From positions 6,252,683 to 6,316,682 of the forward strand of contig OY811982.1 of NCBI GenBank assembly GCA_963681505.1: 64,000 bases of DNA, in the 5' to 3' direction. Position 1 is the stretch's first letter; the number at the start of each line of letters is the position of its first letter. Source of the DNA: Eunapius fragilis (taxonomy: Eukaryota; Porifera; Demospongiae; Spongillida; Spongillidae). This document shows positions 36,070-48,215 of this stretch, one piece after another. Made by a program: the position numbers and the translations under genes. The notes under the pieces were generated by a model. That model was not told the origin of the DNA, searched no databases, and saw only the letters and a program-made list of their open reading frames with translations.

Positions 36070-36965
36070 GGAAGTTTCGTTAGAAACTTCCATATAGGAT
36101 TTGACCCCGATTATGAACTCATTAAAACACGCGACCAGTCTCTACCAAGACTCCCGACGAACGGATCGTTTACCTTGTTATGGCAATCGAACTAGAAGTC
36201 AAAAGTGAGAAGTTTCGTCTTTGTTTTATCCGCGCGGTTGTTGAGAACAAAAGGGTACTGCCCGTCCTCGTACCCGGTCCCCGCACAATCCTCCTCCTCC
36301 TTCTTACGGGCACATAACTCGGGATAGGAACACTTTTGAACGATGAAAACTTCACCACTAGATTCAGAATTGGTCGGAAGGGGTTCCGTGATGAAAATAG
36401 TCGATTTTATACTTTGGTACAGAATCGACTATACGGCCTGTGTTATTGTAAAATTGAGATATCTTGTGTGACGTAATTATGGTATATAGAAATTAAGGCA
36501 TCTATAAATAGCACACAACTAGAGAAAACACTTTGGTGATTCAATCGTCGTTTGGTGTGAAACGTTTTTGTTAGTGAGGTAGTTTTTATCAAAATGCCTT
36601 CACGTCAGAAAAAGGAACGAGCGAAACGACGTGCGAGATATCTTAAAGTTCGAGACGACGTTTTAGAATCGGCATACAAAAAAATCAATGAAACAAGTAA
36701 ATAAAAACATTCTTCACAAGAAAGTTGGTGGGATATGGGATTAGCAGGCAATTGGTGGTGTAAAAAGCAAGGAAACAAGGTCTTATCAGAAGAGAGAATG
36801 TAATAGTCCTATATTTAGCACAGAAACCTACAAATGTGCTATAAATATAGGACTATTACATTTTCCCTTCTAATAAGTTCTTGTTTCCTTGCTTTTTACA
36901 CCACCAATTGCCTGAAAATCCTACATCCCACCAACTTTCTCGTAGAGAATGTTTTTATTTACTTG
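36070..36965 (+). mobile_element. DPEK/foldback element, copy 6 (best preserved layout)
   Basis: All parts are in order: hairpin 36070-36091 (GGAAGTTTC, GTTA, GAAACTTCC) plus ATATAGGATTTGACCCCGA; leader with ctgcccgtcctcgtacccgg and cataactcgggataggaaca; a second small inverted repeat (atagtcgatt ... aatcgactat, about 36406-36432); a segment ending tttttatcaaa directly before ATG 36594; and a 36-codon basic frame. The 3' palindrome is 36694-36965. Flanks show no clear target-site duplication. Confidence 0.88.
36594..36704 (+). CDS. Short basic frame of the DPEK element (copy 6)
   Basis: MPSRQKKERAKRRARYLKVR, then DDVLESAYKKINETSK, stop at 36702-36704 inside the start of the palindrome. The first 30 codons align with frames in the copies at 46.6 and 58.0 kb and, reversed, at 13.3 kb. 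The usual repeats after the Ser-Ala are missing, so this is an internally deleted version. ATG context (atcaaaATGcc) is conserved in all three plus-strand copies. Very Arg/Lys-rich, so possibly nucleic-acid-binding (inference). Confidence 0.5.
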   Translation: MPSRQKKERAKRRARYLKVRDDVLESAYKKINETSK

Positions 36966-37610
36966 TATATAAAGGGATTGGCAACGAGTCCACTTAACGC
37001 TAACTAATGCGTGCCATCCGCACGTGAATCCGTAGAAATTTCCTGTTCCCCTACAGGCAACCTTGTTCTTTTCAATCAGGTACTTTGAGTATGAAAAGCT
37101 ACCCATAAGTCCACTGATCTGACAACCAGTTTTGCTTTATTCCTCAATCTACTATAATCCTATAGGAATGGATTAGCATTGACCATGCATGGTTTACTAG
37201 CTTAATGCAAGTTACAAAAGCCATATTTATATCCAACTGTTTATATCCTGGAGGCTTCACGACCATGCAGCATTAATTGCATTGATACAGAGCCACCATA
37301 ACTTGGTGCACTGTGAACCTTACTAACATGTAATGGCCTGTTCCAGTAAAAGAAGTGAGGTTTGGGCATGTGGAGGTGTTAGGGGGGGGGGGGGGGGGGG
37401 TTGCTAGTTTGGCGGTAGTTATAGTTACAGTAAAGAGTGGGAGGGGGAAAGATGAGAGTCACAGGACTGTTTTGCCTTTTGTGCAGCCATGCATTATCCG
37501 AATTCCACTCGATCCAGACCCCCTTCACAGTGCACCAACTCCTGAACCCATTCCATCACATCACATCTGCTCCTGCTGAATCCCCTGAAATACTTCCTCT
37601 ATTTTCCCTG

Positions 37611-37641
<31 letters not shown>

Positions 37642-38586
37642 ACACTTCCAAGCAACAATAAATCCCATCCACTCACCACAGATGACAAAGGGGATTGTGC
37701 AGGGGGTATTGTAAGGTTACATTCGAGATGGGTGTGAGAAGTAGAGTAGGATCGTTTGAAACCAATCTGAATTTTAAGCAGTAGTGGTTGCATGCTAAAA
37801 CTTTTATACGCATTCAAGAAGGGAACAACACACTTTTGTCAACAGTAATAAAAGCTGGACAGAGCAGGCTAGTGGTATAAAGTACTCAACGATCAAGAAA
37901 CAGACTATTCTCGCGAAGCTTTGGACGCTCGCCATTCTTTTGCGAATAAATTCACGAACTTCGCAGGTTGTCAACCAAACGCGTGGTGCACATCACTATA
38001 CTTGGACGCTAAAATGTACGGAATGTGCTACAAGCCAGAATAGGTTTTATAGTACTAGCTTGCATAGCAATGACTACACTGTCCCATAAGATATGCATAC
38101 TCGATATGTTATATGGGTGGTTCTGAGCACGTTATTGGCAAAAGAAGAATGGCACACTAAAATATAACCATATCATTTTTATGTTGGGGTAACGGATTTC
38201 AGAAAGAATCACCCGTCGATTCACTAGATACTGTCCCACAAAAAAGAGCGCACCCAACATTGGAAATTTTCGCTGAACTTGGGCAAAAATAAAATCACGT
38301 GGAGAACTCTCGATCCTGAAAAACTTGTCACAGTTAAAATACACATATACAATAACCTGCTTGTGTACTACAGTGAAACGTGCTTATCCATCTTTGTTCC
38401 AAAACGCCAGCGAATTTTCGTACCCATTTCACACTCCGATGTACGTGTGATTCACAGCAGGTCGAGTCGGATGGCACACGTAAAAATATCTATGGCTCAC
38501 GTACCACGTTGCCAACCCTTTATATTTTTCTTAGATAAACTTGTAGGAGGAGAAAATTAAATATTCAGTTGATGGCGACATGCACG
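36966..38586. other. No recognisable gene; homopolymers
   Basis: A 19-base G run (37382-37400), a 17-base C run (37611-37627) and a short (CA)n tract (37627-37645). Remaining frames are short. Confidence 0.5.
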
Positions 38587-38608
38587 GTTGGCGGAACTTT
38601 CCGCCAAC
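38587..38608. other. Perfect 9-bp-stem hairpin
   Basis: GTTGGCGGA, loop ACTT, TCCGCCAAC. It stands alone and is not linked to a DPEK element, although the stem and loop sizes are the same. Confidence 0.7.
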
Positions 38609-39269
38609 TAGTTGTCGCCTAAACGTATTGGCAGTACAGTAATTGGTGTGTGCACATACGATATGGCCATGGTGCTCGTATGTTCATTGAAACATTAAAA
38701 ACCAGTGTGCGATTGGTGCAACGCTGGCACAAATTGTACTAAATTTTGGCTGTGCCATCTACGAACTAAAAGTCGTTCAAGGAAGACGGATGAGTCTAAG
38801 ACTCCGCATCGGGTCAATCCTGATGAAGCTAGAGTCCATCTTGAGCGTGGGATGGCGGTTGAGGATTACAGTGGGTCTAAGCACACACACACATGCATCA
38901 TCGCAAGCGGATACTCGAGTGTATGGTCTGTGAGGAATATGAAAGTAGCGTATGAAGGCAATCTCGTGTCAATGTTGGACAGCGAGTGATATATGCTAGC
39001 AATGAAGAGATCGATGCTTCAAATACCACGCTAAAAGCGGACGCCGATTTGATGATTGTGCTCCGCATAAAGTCTGTTGTGGCTGCTGAGACCACTGAGT
39101 CTGAGCCAATTGATGATGATCAGGTCCCCTCTGTTGCTGCACCACAGTTAGACATGCATGGACATGCTCCACTACCATCAGGGATGTGCTTGTTCATGGG
39201 ACACGACTTCTTGTCCCTCTAACGTGCACAAGTGGCATCACTCCTCACCATCAGTAAAAGTTATATGCT

Positions 39270-42066
39270 AAAACTTTGCTTTTTCAAGCCAAGGTGGATA
39301 AACACTACCTTACACATGGTGTGAGACTTGAAGAGCATAGTCAGACACACTCTCGAGTACACAGGGACTATGCTGTTGATTTCATTTAAAGTGATGAAAA
39401 CTTAGGTCGTCTTGCATGGGAATCCCATAAACATTCTCCAAACAGGGATCCCAGTCGGATATGCCTAGAGAATGTGTATACTATGAGGTCCCGGGTGCTG
39501 AAGCATGATGTCACCACCATGTTCAGGGTGTACTCAAAAATGCTATGCCAGGGAAGCCACCATTGTTCTACTCCATTGCCAAAACCATCACTGGAGGAGT
39601 TAAGCGCTGGAAGCACTGGCAGGCCAGGTGGACTACATCAAGTTCAACTACATCCACATGTGACAACTATGCCATTGTGGACAAGATCATTGATGTGTTT
39701 TCACCACTAACAGACCTGGACCACACCCTGCGTGATGAGCTGTGTGGTCTCCATTCCCATGTTTATCCGTTATGGCTATGCTGTACATGCTAAGGATGGG
39801 GTGAGGGAAACTGAAGAGCACAGCCGCATCACTCTGGAGCATGAAGCCATTATTTTAAGGCATATTAGGTTCTGGAGATGTTAGTTTCAGAGCCTGACAT
39901 GTATGGCATGCCAACCACTCAGGTGGAGTTTGTGGGCCACATACGAGACCGAATTACATGTATATGCTGTGGACTAGCAAGGGGAGCTATGGAGAGTGAG
40001 AGCAACATTGCCAACACCCACTCACCAATCTTTTCACTGGACCTGGCACAAAACTGGAAGTCAAACTGGAGTCTAAGGCTGGTGGACTACTGGAGTGAAA
40101 TGCCTGCAGGAGTACTTTTCTATTCTATGACAGGCTGAGGCGAGAGGCTCTGGCTAGGTTAGACGAGGACGCTAAGACATTGGCTGAGATGGCTGATGTG
40201 CTGATTGCAAGCACCAGACATAATGGTATACGGCCCATGTCATGCTAGCAGCCCACCAGGCAAATGAAGATGGCCATAGCTGAAATGACCTGTAACACTG
40301 CCTACATATTCGATTTCAAGCAGAATTTCCTGGAAAACAGATACTGTGAAAGAGGTGACTCGTACTACAGAAAGGAATGCTGTGGTGGGGAGCTGGGGTG
40401 CATATAAAGGCAAACAAATTCTAAGATGCCAGGAGTGATGAGCTCATTGAGAAACCCTACGTGAGACAGACTTCAAAGCAGAAAAGGTACGGTTGAAGGG
40501 CTGCAGGGAAATGGGGCAGATGGTTTTGAGATGATGATTGTGGAGAAGGGATGGAAGTAGAGGATTACATGTGGGTGGAGGATGGTGGGGAGAGGGTGGA
40601 GAATGGTGGGGAGAGGGTGGAGGATGGTGGGGAGAGGGTGGAGGATGGTGGGGAAGAGATGCATTTTGGGGAAGAGGGTGAGGAGGTGGGTAGGTGGGAG
40701 GAGGTAAATGATTGTGGGAAGGAGGTGGGACATTGTGGGAAGGTGAGGGACAGTGGGGAGGAGGTCGGGTGCTGGTGAGGAGGGGATGGAAGATGAACAG
40801 AGGGGGAGATTGACGAGGGGATGGATTGTGCTGGGGAGGGGGCAGAAGATGGTAGGGAGGTGTGGGAGGATTTACAGAATGTATGGACAGATAAAGTGGC
40901 TCTTAATTTCATTGACTGTATAATCCAAGATGAGCATAAGGCATATGGTAATATTGTACTGTCATGTATAGAGGCAGCCTGAACGCTTTGCAGCATCGAT
41001 TTTCCCTGCTTCACCAAGGTTGTTGTGAGAGTGACAATGCCAAATATCTTGCTGGCAAGCAGATCAAGTTGCTCCCGCCTCATGTCTGCTCTACTGCAGG
41101 GTTGAAACTGGTGGCCTACTACTGTACAACAATGAGGCACAGGTGGTAAAGATGTGTGACATACACTTCTCTCATCAGCAAACCCGCGTGGATGTCTATC
41201 TGGTGCAGGGAGACAGTGGAAGGAAGGTCTCCACTCCCAAGAAGCTTTCAGTTGCTCAGATGCCACTTCAGTTAGTAACACAACAGTGTTACTGGTGAAG
41301 CCTGATTTTCAGGCTCATTCTGCTCCACAAGTATCCCTTCAGTAGTTGGTATATCGGAATTGTATGCAACCCACTGCAGGTAAACAGTAGATGATGATGT
41401 ACCTTTGCCAAAAGGTGCCATCTATGGTTGTGTCAATTCCTCTGTGCCATGCTGCATTATTGATTGCCCCAATGGGTGAGGAGGGCATTGGGTAATAGTG
41501 TGGTTTTAAACAGTGACAGCTAAAATATGTGTATGCATGTAAGAAAGGAAATAAGGAGATACAGGAAGAAGTGCAGAGGTATCAGCCAGAGAGAGGAGCT
41601 AAGAGTTCAAAAGCTGCATGTGGATGCCATACAAGCAGTTTATCCAGTGTGTGCTGATTGCCACTATCACTTAAAGTCTCAGACATGCACATGTGTGATG
41701 GTGCAAGAGAGCCTCAGGATGCCCTGAGCAATGCCATGAGGCATGTTAATGACCTCCTGTCCAAGATGAACCTGTCTGTTGATGGTGCTATAGATTTTGC
41801 ATCAGGCATATGTATGGATGATGGCGAGATTCCATATGCAACCTTTGAACCCAACCTTTATGTGGGTTGGGAAGAATTTGCACCCTGAGCTGACCTCTAC
41901 AGTAACACGTATCATCAATGAGTCCTGGAAGGATGGGGAATGCAAAGATTCTGGCAAGGTGAAGATATCAGCCGATTGTGTATTTGACAGGCCGAAGGAG
42001 ATGCAGGCATCACTGAAGATAATTCGCTTGGTGAGCTGCCATTTGTTGGGAAGATTCGTGGTATAT
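39270..42066 (+). pseudogene. Unrecognised protein family, broken copy B
   Basis: Blocks matching copy A appear in order: LLFQAKVDKHYLTHGVRLEE (about 39276), stop, SDENLGRLAWESHKHS (about 39390), ENVYTMRSRVLKHDVTTM, AMPGKPPLFYSIAKTITGG (about 39545), VDYIKFNYIH (about 39630), then NYAIVDKIIDVFSPLTDLDHTL and RYGYAVHAKDGV. Each step changes frame, so the copy is more decayed than A. Further protein-like blocks continue downstream: EAQVVKMCDIHFSHQQTRVD (about 41130), RHVNDLLSKMNLSVDGAIDF and PELTSTVTRIINESWKDGEC (41.7-42.0 kb). Whether those belong to the same protein is inferred. A 21-bp minisatellite interrupts it at 40.58-40.66 kb. No domain recognised. Confidence 0.55.
40555..40800. repeat. 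21-bp G-rich minisatellite and flanking G-rich tract
   Basis: Units of ggtggggagagggtggaggat repeat about four times at 40576-40660, followed by looser GGAGG repeats. Because 21 is divisible by three, long frames run through it on both strands. They are not genes. Confidence 0.9.
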
Positions 42067-42069
42067 ACC

Positions 42070-42885
42070 AAAGCATAGGAACAAAGCCCCAAGCTTTGTT
42101 AGCTGTGATTGTAAGCATAGAAGGCCTGCTAGTGATGGAGGTAAAAAGAAGTCCAAAGTACCTACTGAAGTGGACCAAGCCAGAACAGGAGGCATACTGA
42201 ATACACCACGACATTAAAAAGATTTGCAATAAACCTGAGCTTATCAGGTGCATTCAGAAACATATGGCCAACACTTTGCAATGATTATTTAACATTGTTA
42301 TTCATATATACATTAACACCATTATCGATGCAGGTTCATATCGCGCAAGTGTTTAGCACACGACCAATATTGGATCCAGGACCAAGATCGAAAATAGGTA
42401 TAGCGCTGTTTGAAAGCTAGGACGATAGGTTAATGCCAAAATCTTTTGAAGTGCTACCCATCCAATCCAGGATAGCATATTTACATGTATATTATTTCTT
42501 TAACAAAAACCTTGTCAGAAAAAAGTGTCCGGTAATGGTCTTACCCTAACCACCCTAAACAAACTTAGGTCCTTAGCGGAAGTAGTTACATTGGCTGGCA
42601 ATAGCTCCAAACATCGACTAGAGAGTTGAACACTAAGTGCAATGGTATTTGTAACCCTTCCGACTAATTTTAAGTGAGATTGACGAAATAAGTATCCGAT
42701 TCTCACAGACCCGGTCATGATCATGTCTCTTCTTCATATAAGCTATTTTAGGGTATTAGCCTAGTTTCTACACTAATTAAGCAAATCGTTTTTTTTTTTT
42801 TGCAATACTGTTCCCTCATAGACACTCCACACATACATAAATCTATATTTATCAACAATTTTTAACATCGAGTATAAAAACTCAC
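42070..42885. other. No recognisable gene
   Basis: Lies between copy B and the first (3'-most) ankyrin exon. If the ankyrin gene ends nearby, its terminal exon and 3' UTR could be here, but none is recognisable. Confidence 0.4.
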
Positions 42886-42987
42886 CGCGTTTCCTTTGTT
42901 CACATCAATTCCAGGAGTGGAAAGGAGAAATTCCACACAAGAAGTACAACCACGTGATGTAGCCACGAGTAAAGGAGTTACTTCATA
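42886..42987 (-). CDS. Ankyrin repeat exon 14 (3'-most)
   Basis: 34 codons, YEVTPLLVATSRGCTSCVEF, then LLSTPGIDVNKGNA. Acceptor ...caatacag and donor GTGAGT. Diverged in the second half of the loop (KGNA). Confidence 0.85.
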
Positions 42988-44859
42988 CTGTATTGGGTGG
43001 AATAGTTCAGTCAAAATTACAATGTACTCATGTCATGTACATGTGTTCTGAAAGTCATTGAAATATGGCTGACGGTAAGAATAGTAGCTGGAAGAGGGGA
43101 GAAGGAAGAGGAGGGGCAGAAAGGCATGTTATGGTATATATAGCCACACCCAGAATCGATTCTTCGAAGGGGTCAAACCTCAATGGTCACAAGTTCAGAT
43201 GTTTGGATGTGTGTTACTCCTATATACATGTATTGCAGTGCTGCATGTGTCTTACCCAGAATCGGTTGGGTGGCTAAACACCATTTGTATATGTGCATCA
43301 GGCCCTGTCACACGGGGGCTAAGGATATTACCATGTTCATGCAGGTGTATTAGGCAACATGTATGTGTAGTAAATGCTCGTAAACAAGACTAGGCTGATA
43401 CTTATAATGGTAGGGTGAACATGGAGTAGGCGAGGTGTGGGGGTGATGGTAAGAGGATCGATGGTGGCACTTTATGGCAGAGGGTAACAATGTAAAACTA
43501 CTACTAAATAAGCTCTGAGTACTATCATGACAGATATAATTTTTAATGGAATGGATGTCTTTACAACTAGTATACACTAATACTGAAGATTATGACCCTG
43601 GTGTGTTCCCGTTGCACATGCATTTGAGTTTTGATTCTCTCAAAGGAACAACCTTATTGTATAGCTTAACGGTATTTTTAAAGGCACACATCTTTTACTC
43701 TCCTGGGTGCTAGGTTATGTTCAAGTTTTATGGCTATGTCAATCCTAAGGTTCCTGGAAGTCTGCTCCAACACACTGTAGGTCTACTTTCTTAATTGACT
43801 ATGCAATGACTTGTTACAGAAGTCATGATGTGCAATGAGAATACATACTGCCAAATACCTATCAGATGTCTGCCACAATGTTTTTACTAGTTACTAAACA
43901 TTAAAAACAGTACTTAAGCCCTTTTGCCATAAACCTGCAAACATGTCAGATGCATTCTTTACTCCGATAGTATAAATTACTGTAGTTATCATTCCTCTGT
44001 TTAGACAACACGAGTCAGACAAAAACATGGGAATACAATCAAAAGATTCAGAGATGGAACATGGAGACTTTAACTCTATTGTTATTTCCAACCTCTGGTA
44101 CCATGGGCAGAGAGAAGAAAATTTCTAATAGCAGATATGATGGCACTCAAACAGGGCAAACAGGATTCTATTATCATGGCCTGGTTTCAATGTTGCCTTG
44201 GATTTTTCATGTTATGCTCAGTGTGAAGGATTAACGCCAATGCTAGCGTAATGATATAATATCACATACACAGCTAGGGGACACATGGCACTTTAATATC
44301 ACTCCAACTGATATCGAACACAGCACAGCACCACATATATAGTGAAGGGCCATACACAAAGGCAATTGTCATGCACACAAAACGCCTCCCCAGCGCTGAG
44401 GACAGGTACCCAGCAGGGCCGCCTTAGGCCTGCGCACAATAGAGTCCATGCATACAGGGGAATTCCCCTATATGTAACTAAACACAAAAGTAGGTGAAAA
44501 TTAGTCAGTTAGCCACACTCAGCCATTACATGCAACCATGGCTCACAATCCTCATTCCATCTAGTTATCTGTGAACACAGCTTGACCCCGCCCTCGCCTG
44601 TGCTGAAAGTATAGGGTAGTGTGTGATGATGACAATCGATCATTGAAAATTTTTAAATATGCAATTGTTTTCTAGGAGTCAACATGGTGCATTATTTAAA
44701 AATTACATTAATTTCTTGATACAAGCTGTCACCTACAGTTTTTAGCTAAGTGATCCTCTCTAGAGAATTATTATATTGAACAAAGGAGATTTGAAATCAT
44801 CCTATTCCCTCACACATGCATGTAACACTACTTTTTTTACATCCAGTAAAACAGCTCAC
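42988..44859. other. Intron-like gap, no exon seen
   Basis: I see no ankyrin consensus, repeat family or domain. Short minus-strand frames at about 43.9-44.1 and 44.3-44.5 kb have no flanking splice sites that fit. Confidence 0.45.
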
Positions 44860-44961
44860 TTCGCCCTCAATGTTCACATCAACACCAGGAGTGGAAAGGA
44901 GAATTTTCATAACAGTAGTATCGTCTCGAATTGCAGCAAAGTGTAGTGGAGTATAACCCAT
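44860..44961 (-). CDS. Ankyrin repeat exon 13
   Basis: 34 codons, MGYTPLHFAAIRDDTTVMKI, then LLSTPGVDVNIEGE. Acceptor cccactccag and donor GTGAGC. Confidence 0.88.
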
Positions 44962-45151
44962 CTGGAGTGGGTGCATTGATGTATTGCAGCATGAAAACAT
45001 ACACTCACTGTTCTTCATATAAAGCCATCTTAAGCTACTAGCCTAAGTCCTACACATCAACACAAATCAGTTTATTAACTAGAGCTTTTAACAATCCTAT
45101 ACCACATGTGCATGATTGCATGCATTTGTAACATCCAGTAAAAGAACTCAC

Positions 45152-45253
45152 CATGTCTCTAATGTTCACATCAATACCAGGAGTGGAAAGGATACGTTCC
45201 ACAAAGTAACTATAGCCTACCATAGCGCAATGGTGTAGTGGAGTAGTACCATG
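45152..45253 (-). CDS. Ankyrin repeat exon 12
   Basis: 34 codons, HGTTPLHHCAMVGYSYFVER, then ILSTPGIDVNIRDM. Acceptor ttcacatcag and donor GTGAGT. Only 190 bp from exon 13. Confidence 0.88.
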
Positions 45254-45345
45254 CTGATGTGAATTTGGATAAAATGGTTCAGTCAACATGGTGGTTACAA
45301 TGTACAAATGCACATGAAGTACATGGTCATAAACAAGGCCATATA

Positions 45346-45422
45346 TTACACAAGGGATTTATCTATTACATACGCGTGAACAAAGTGTTCACGCGTTTGT
45401 AATAGATAAATGCCTTGTGTAA
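45346..45422. repeat. 37-bp inverted repeat with 3-base loop
   Basis: The arms ttacacaagggatttatcta... and ...tagataaatgccttgtgtaa pair along 37 bp with three mismatches around AAG (45383-45385). It lies in an ankyrin intron. It may be a small foldback insertion or a hairpin RNA source. No evidence of expression. Confidence 0.85.
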
Positions 45423-46180
45423 AACGGTAGCAGCGGTTATAGTTTTTAAACAGTTTTTGTAAGCTGTACAGCACTGCATAGGCGTAGGAACCATAGAGCT
45501 AGTGGTGCATGGCTATAGGCTACAGTCCCTCCAGTTTTAGCATGTACGGGCTAAGCCCTCTTAGTTTTTATAAAAGACGTGGATAATTAATTTATGAATA
45601 AGAATTTGACTTATAATTATTGCTAATACTTTGCCATATATTTAAAGACAAGATATGTATGCCTTGGACCTGATAGCCATAGCAAATGATTCCAATGAGA
45701 ACAGCGTAATACGCTTCTGAACTTGCAGCGGATATGCTGTAATACATGATCAAATAATAACCCCTTTTACCCCCTTTATTGTGTATACATGGGGTCAAGA
45801 ACCTAGTGCATATTATTTTTAAAAATTACCAAAGAAGGAGCATCAAAATTAACGCGTGCAATCATAATGTACGTGTAATTAAAAATTCAGACAATTGTAA
45901 CCCCATGGCGTACAGACTATATCCCTATAAGAAAGGAGTTGTAGAGGAGATAGGTATTGTTTTGAATATGAAATAATTTGAAAACTTGAGAAATCTGCGC
46001 TAGGGCTCATTTTGCTGCCTCTATCCCATAATACAGCACTTATTTTTATTTTACAGCCAGAAAAAAGCCCCCCCCCCCCCCTCCCTCCCTCACTCAGCAC
46101 CAACCCCCTGCTCTATACATCGTCTTTTTACAATTAGCGTCCTGCGTTAATTAGCATGGCAGTTCTGTAGGTCATAATTT
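45423..46180. other. No recognisable gene
   Basis: Intron-like sequence with a 14-base C run at 46068-46081. Confidence 0.5.
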
Positions 46181-46922
46181 ATTGCTATCGAACCAGAAGG
46201 CAAAGACGGTCATTATAATGTTTTATTCCAGTGTTATAACTGCTTGCTTTAAGAGAACCAAAAAAACTCATGCTTTCCTCGTTCCCAGGCCAATTCTTTT
46301 TGTCGTCGTAGTTGTCTTCTTGCCCGAGTACAACTCGGTATAGGAATGGTATTAAAGAGCGCAAGTTATACCAATCGCTTTAGAATCTCCTGGAAGGACA
46401 TCTTCAGGTATCAGATATATGAATAAAGCATACAACAGAAATACGTAATCATTACGTAATATGGAGTGCTTTATTTAACCGTTCCCATGGCGACATTCAC
46501 GTTTATTTAGAATTTAAGCGGCGAGGTGAGATTTCATTTGAGCACAGTTTTGTTCACCACTTTTGGCTAGCGAAGTTGTTTTCTTCAAAATGCCTTCGTG
46601 TCAACAAAAGAGAGCCGAGAGCTAAACGACGAGAGAGATACCTCCAAAAAAAAAAGAGGAAACTAGTAAAGAAAAGCATTCCCTAAGTGCTGGCAAAGGT
46701 GGTGTAAAAAGAAAGGGAACAAGGTTTTGGGAAAAGAAAAATGAGACAAAAATCCTATATTTAGCACATGTAAATGTAACAGGACCAAAAGAAGTACTAA
46801 ATATAGGATTTTTTTCTCATTTTTCTTTTCCCAAACCTTATTCCCTTCCTTTTTACACCACCTTTGCCTCCAATTCCAATATCCCACCAACTTTCTCGTT
46901 AGAGAATGTTTTTCTGTACTTG
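46181..46922 (+). mobile_element. DPEK/foldback element, copy 7 (subfamily B, 5' truncated)
   Basis: It starts inside the leader (tatcgaaccagaaggcaaag) and matches copy 1 closely once that is reversed, including aatacgtaatcattacgtaa and accgttcccatggcgaca. ATG at 46590 opens MPSCQQKRAES and then a stop. The next frame reads AKRRERYLQ-like, so a frameshift separates them. The terminal palindrome is 46663-46922. The 5' hairpin is lost. Confidence 0.85.
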
Positions 46923-47582
46923 TAAATACAGGTCCTGCCATACTGGTCTCGAAGAATTCTGGAATAGCCCATGGTTGAGGCCAGCTTTTAAGATCCCCAG
47001 CTTATAAAACCCTTGATCAGGCTAGGCTGTGCATACCATACTGTCGTAACAGCCTATTTAATTAACAATGTGCGTGGATATTAGAATGAAATTATCTTTA
47101 GGTTACGGAGCACCTACATTCTGAATGTACCCTTAAAAACATTCGTACGTAGAACAAATTGAGTTAGGCAGTTTACCAGACCCAGTGCTAGCTAGCGTAG
47201 CGGTGATGTACCCACAGTTGCGAGTGTAGGTCTGGGCACGAGACTAGCATACATACCTATAGGGACGATAAGGTTAGCCTTGTGTCTACATACACTAAGT
47301 CGTGGCAACATGGTACAGAAGGCCAAGCCTTATTGTGGCCCTGATAAGGGCTCAATCTCTTTGTGAAGTTATGTCTCTGAATAGTTGCTCTCTTATTACA
47401 ATTACTGACTTGGTGTACTGAATAGCCCTTCCCTTTAAGAAGTACTCCGGACGTGACATCAATAATCAACGTACTTAACGAAATGGGGGACGTTAATGAG
47501 CGATGTCGAGCAATGGAGCGTACAAATGGAGAATTTGTTTGCATTGGATGGACTAGAAAGTGTTATGGATTTAAGCTATTGA
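46923..47582. other. No recognisable gene
   Basis: Intron-like. A minus-strand 95-codon frame at 47257-47544 has no domain. Confidence 0.45.
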
Positions 47583-48215
47583 GCGAGTGACCGGAGTGCG
47601 CAGGATCCAGCGAAAGTGCTTGTAGCTATTTCTTGCACGAGAAAAGCGCTTCGAGAAGTGCGACGTGTTCCTAAAGGCAATGGCAGAGCTGCTTGCGCGC
47701 TCTTCGAACCGCATTGCAAGTATAAGAGAGAAGAGCGAGTTGCTACACTTAGTGTAGAAGTCCTGTCCCTTCAGTGGGAGGCGTACGGAAATTTAGAAAG
47801 TTTCTACGAAGCCATTGCTGGAAAGTATGAAAAAATTAATTGCCACTGCATAGTACTAGTGATTGAATTCCTTCAGAGGCATTGGTGTGCAAACAACTAC
47901 TAAGCAAAGTATGGACCCTTTGTTGTAAAGCAATTTTCAGACACCAAAGCCAGTTCAATTCATGAGTTGTTACGCTGCTGAGGCTATATGAAAAGAGCAC
48001 AAGATCTGAAGAAAAGGGTGCGTCAAGTAGTACAGCGACCTCTTATGTTGTGAAAGCAGATTCTGTCAAAGAAAAACACAACTGCCAGCTTAGGCATATA
48101 TCTGGAATATACATCCATCTCAGTGTGGATTTAGAAGAAATTGCTATTTATGTGGTCAGAGAGGACACATGAGCCCAACATGTCCTAAGGATGCTAAACC
48201 AGGTAATGTACCACA
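47583..48215 (+). pseudogene. Retrotransposon gag-like remnant with CCHC zinc knuckle
   Basis: A frame open from 47583 reads AQDPAKVLVAISCTRKALRE ... KYKREERVATLSVEVLSLQW ... ESFYEAIAGKYEKI, helical and basic as in gag proteins. About 240 bp further, in another frame, QCGFRRNCYLCGQRGHMSPT then CPKD contains a CX2CX4HX4C knuckle (48142-48183). Frameshifts lie between. No protease or polymerase follows, so this is an isolated fragment in an intron. Assignment of the first half is weaker than that of the knuckle. Confidence 0.55.

Noticed and set aside
36060-36095. Classical Helitron 3' end (hairpin then CTRR)
   Set aside because: Reading the hairpin end outward, only copy 6 gives a CTGA nearby. 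Copies 3 and 8 do not, so the canonical signature is not consistent.
40473-41281. 238-codon minus-strand Ser/Pro frame
   Set aside because: Antisense shadow of the G-rich minisatellite and of coding remnant B on the plus strand.
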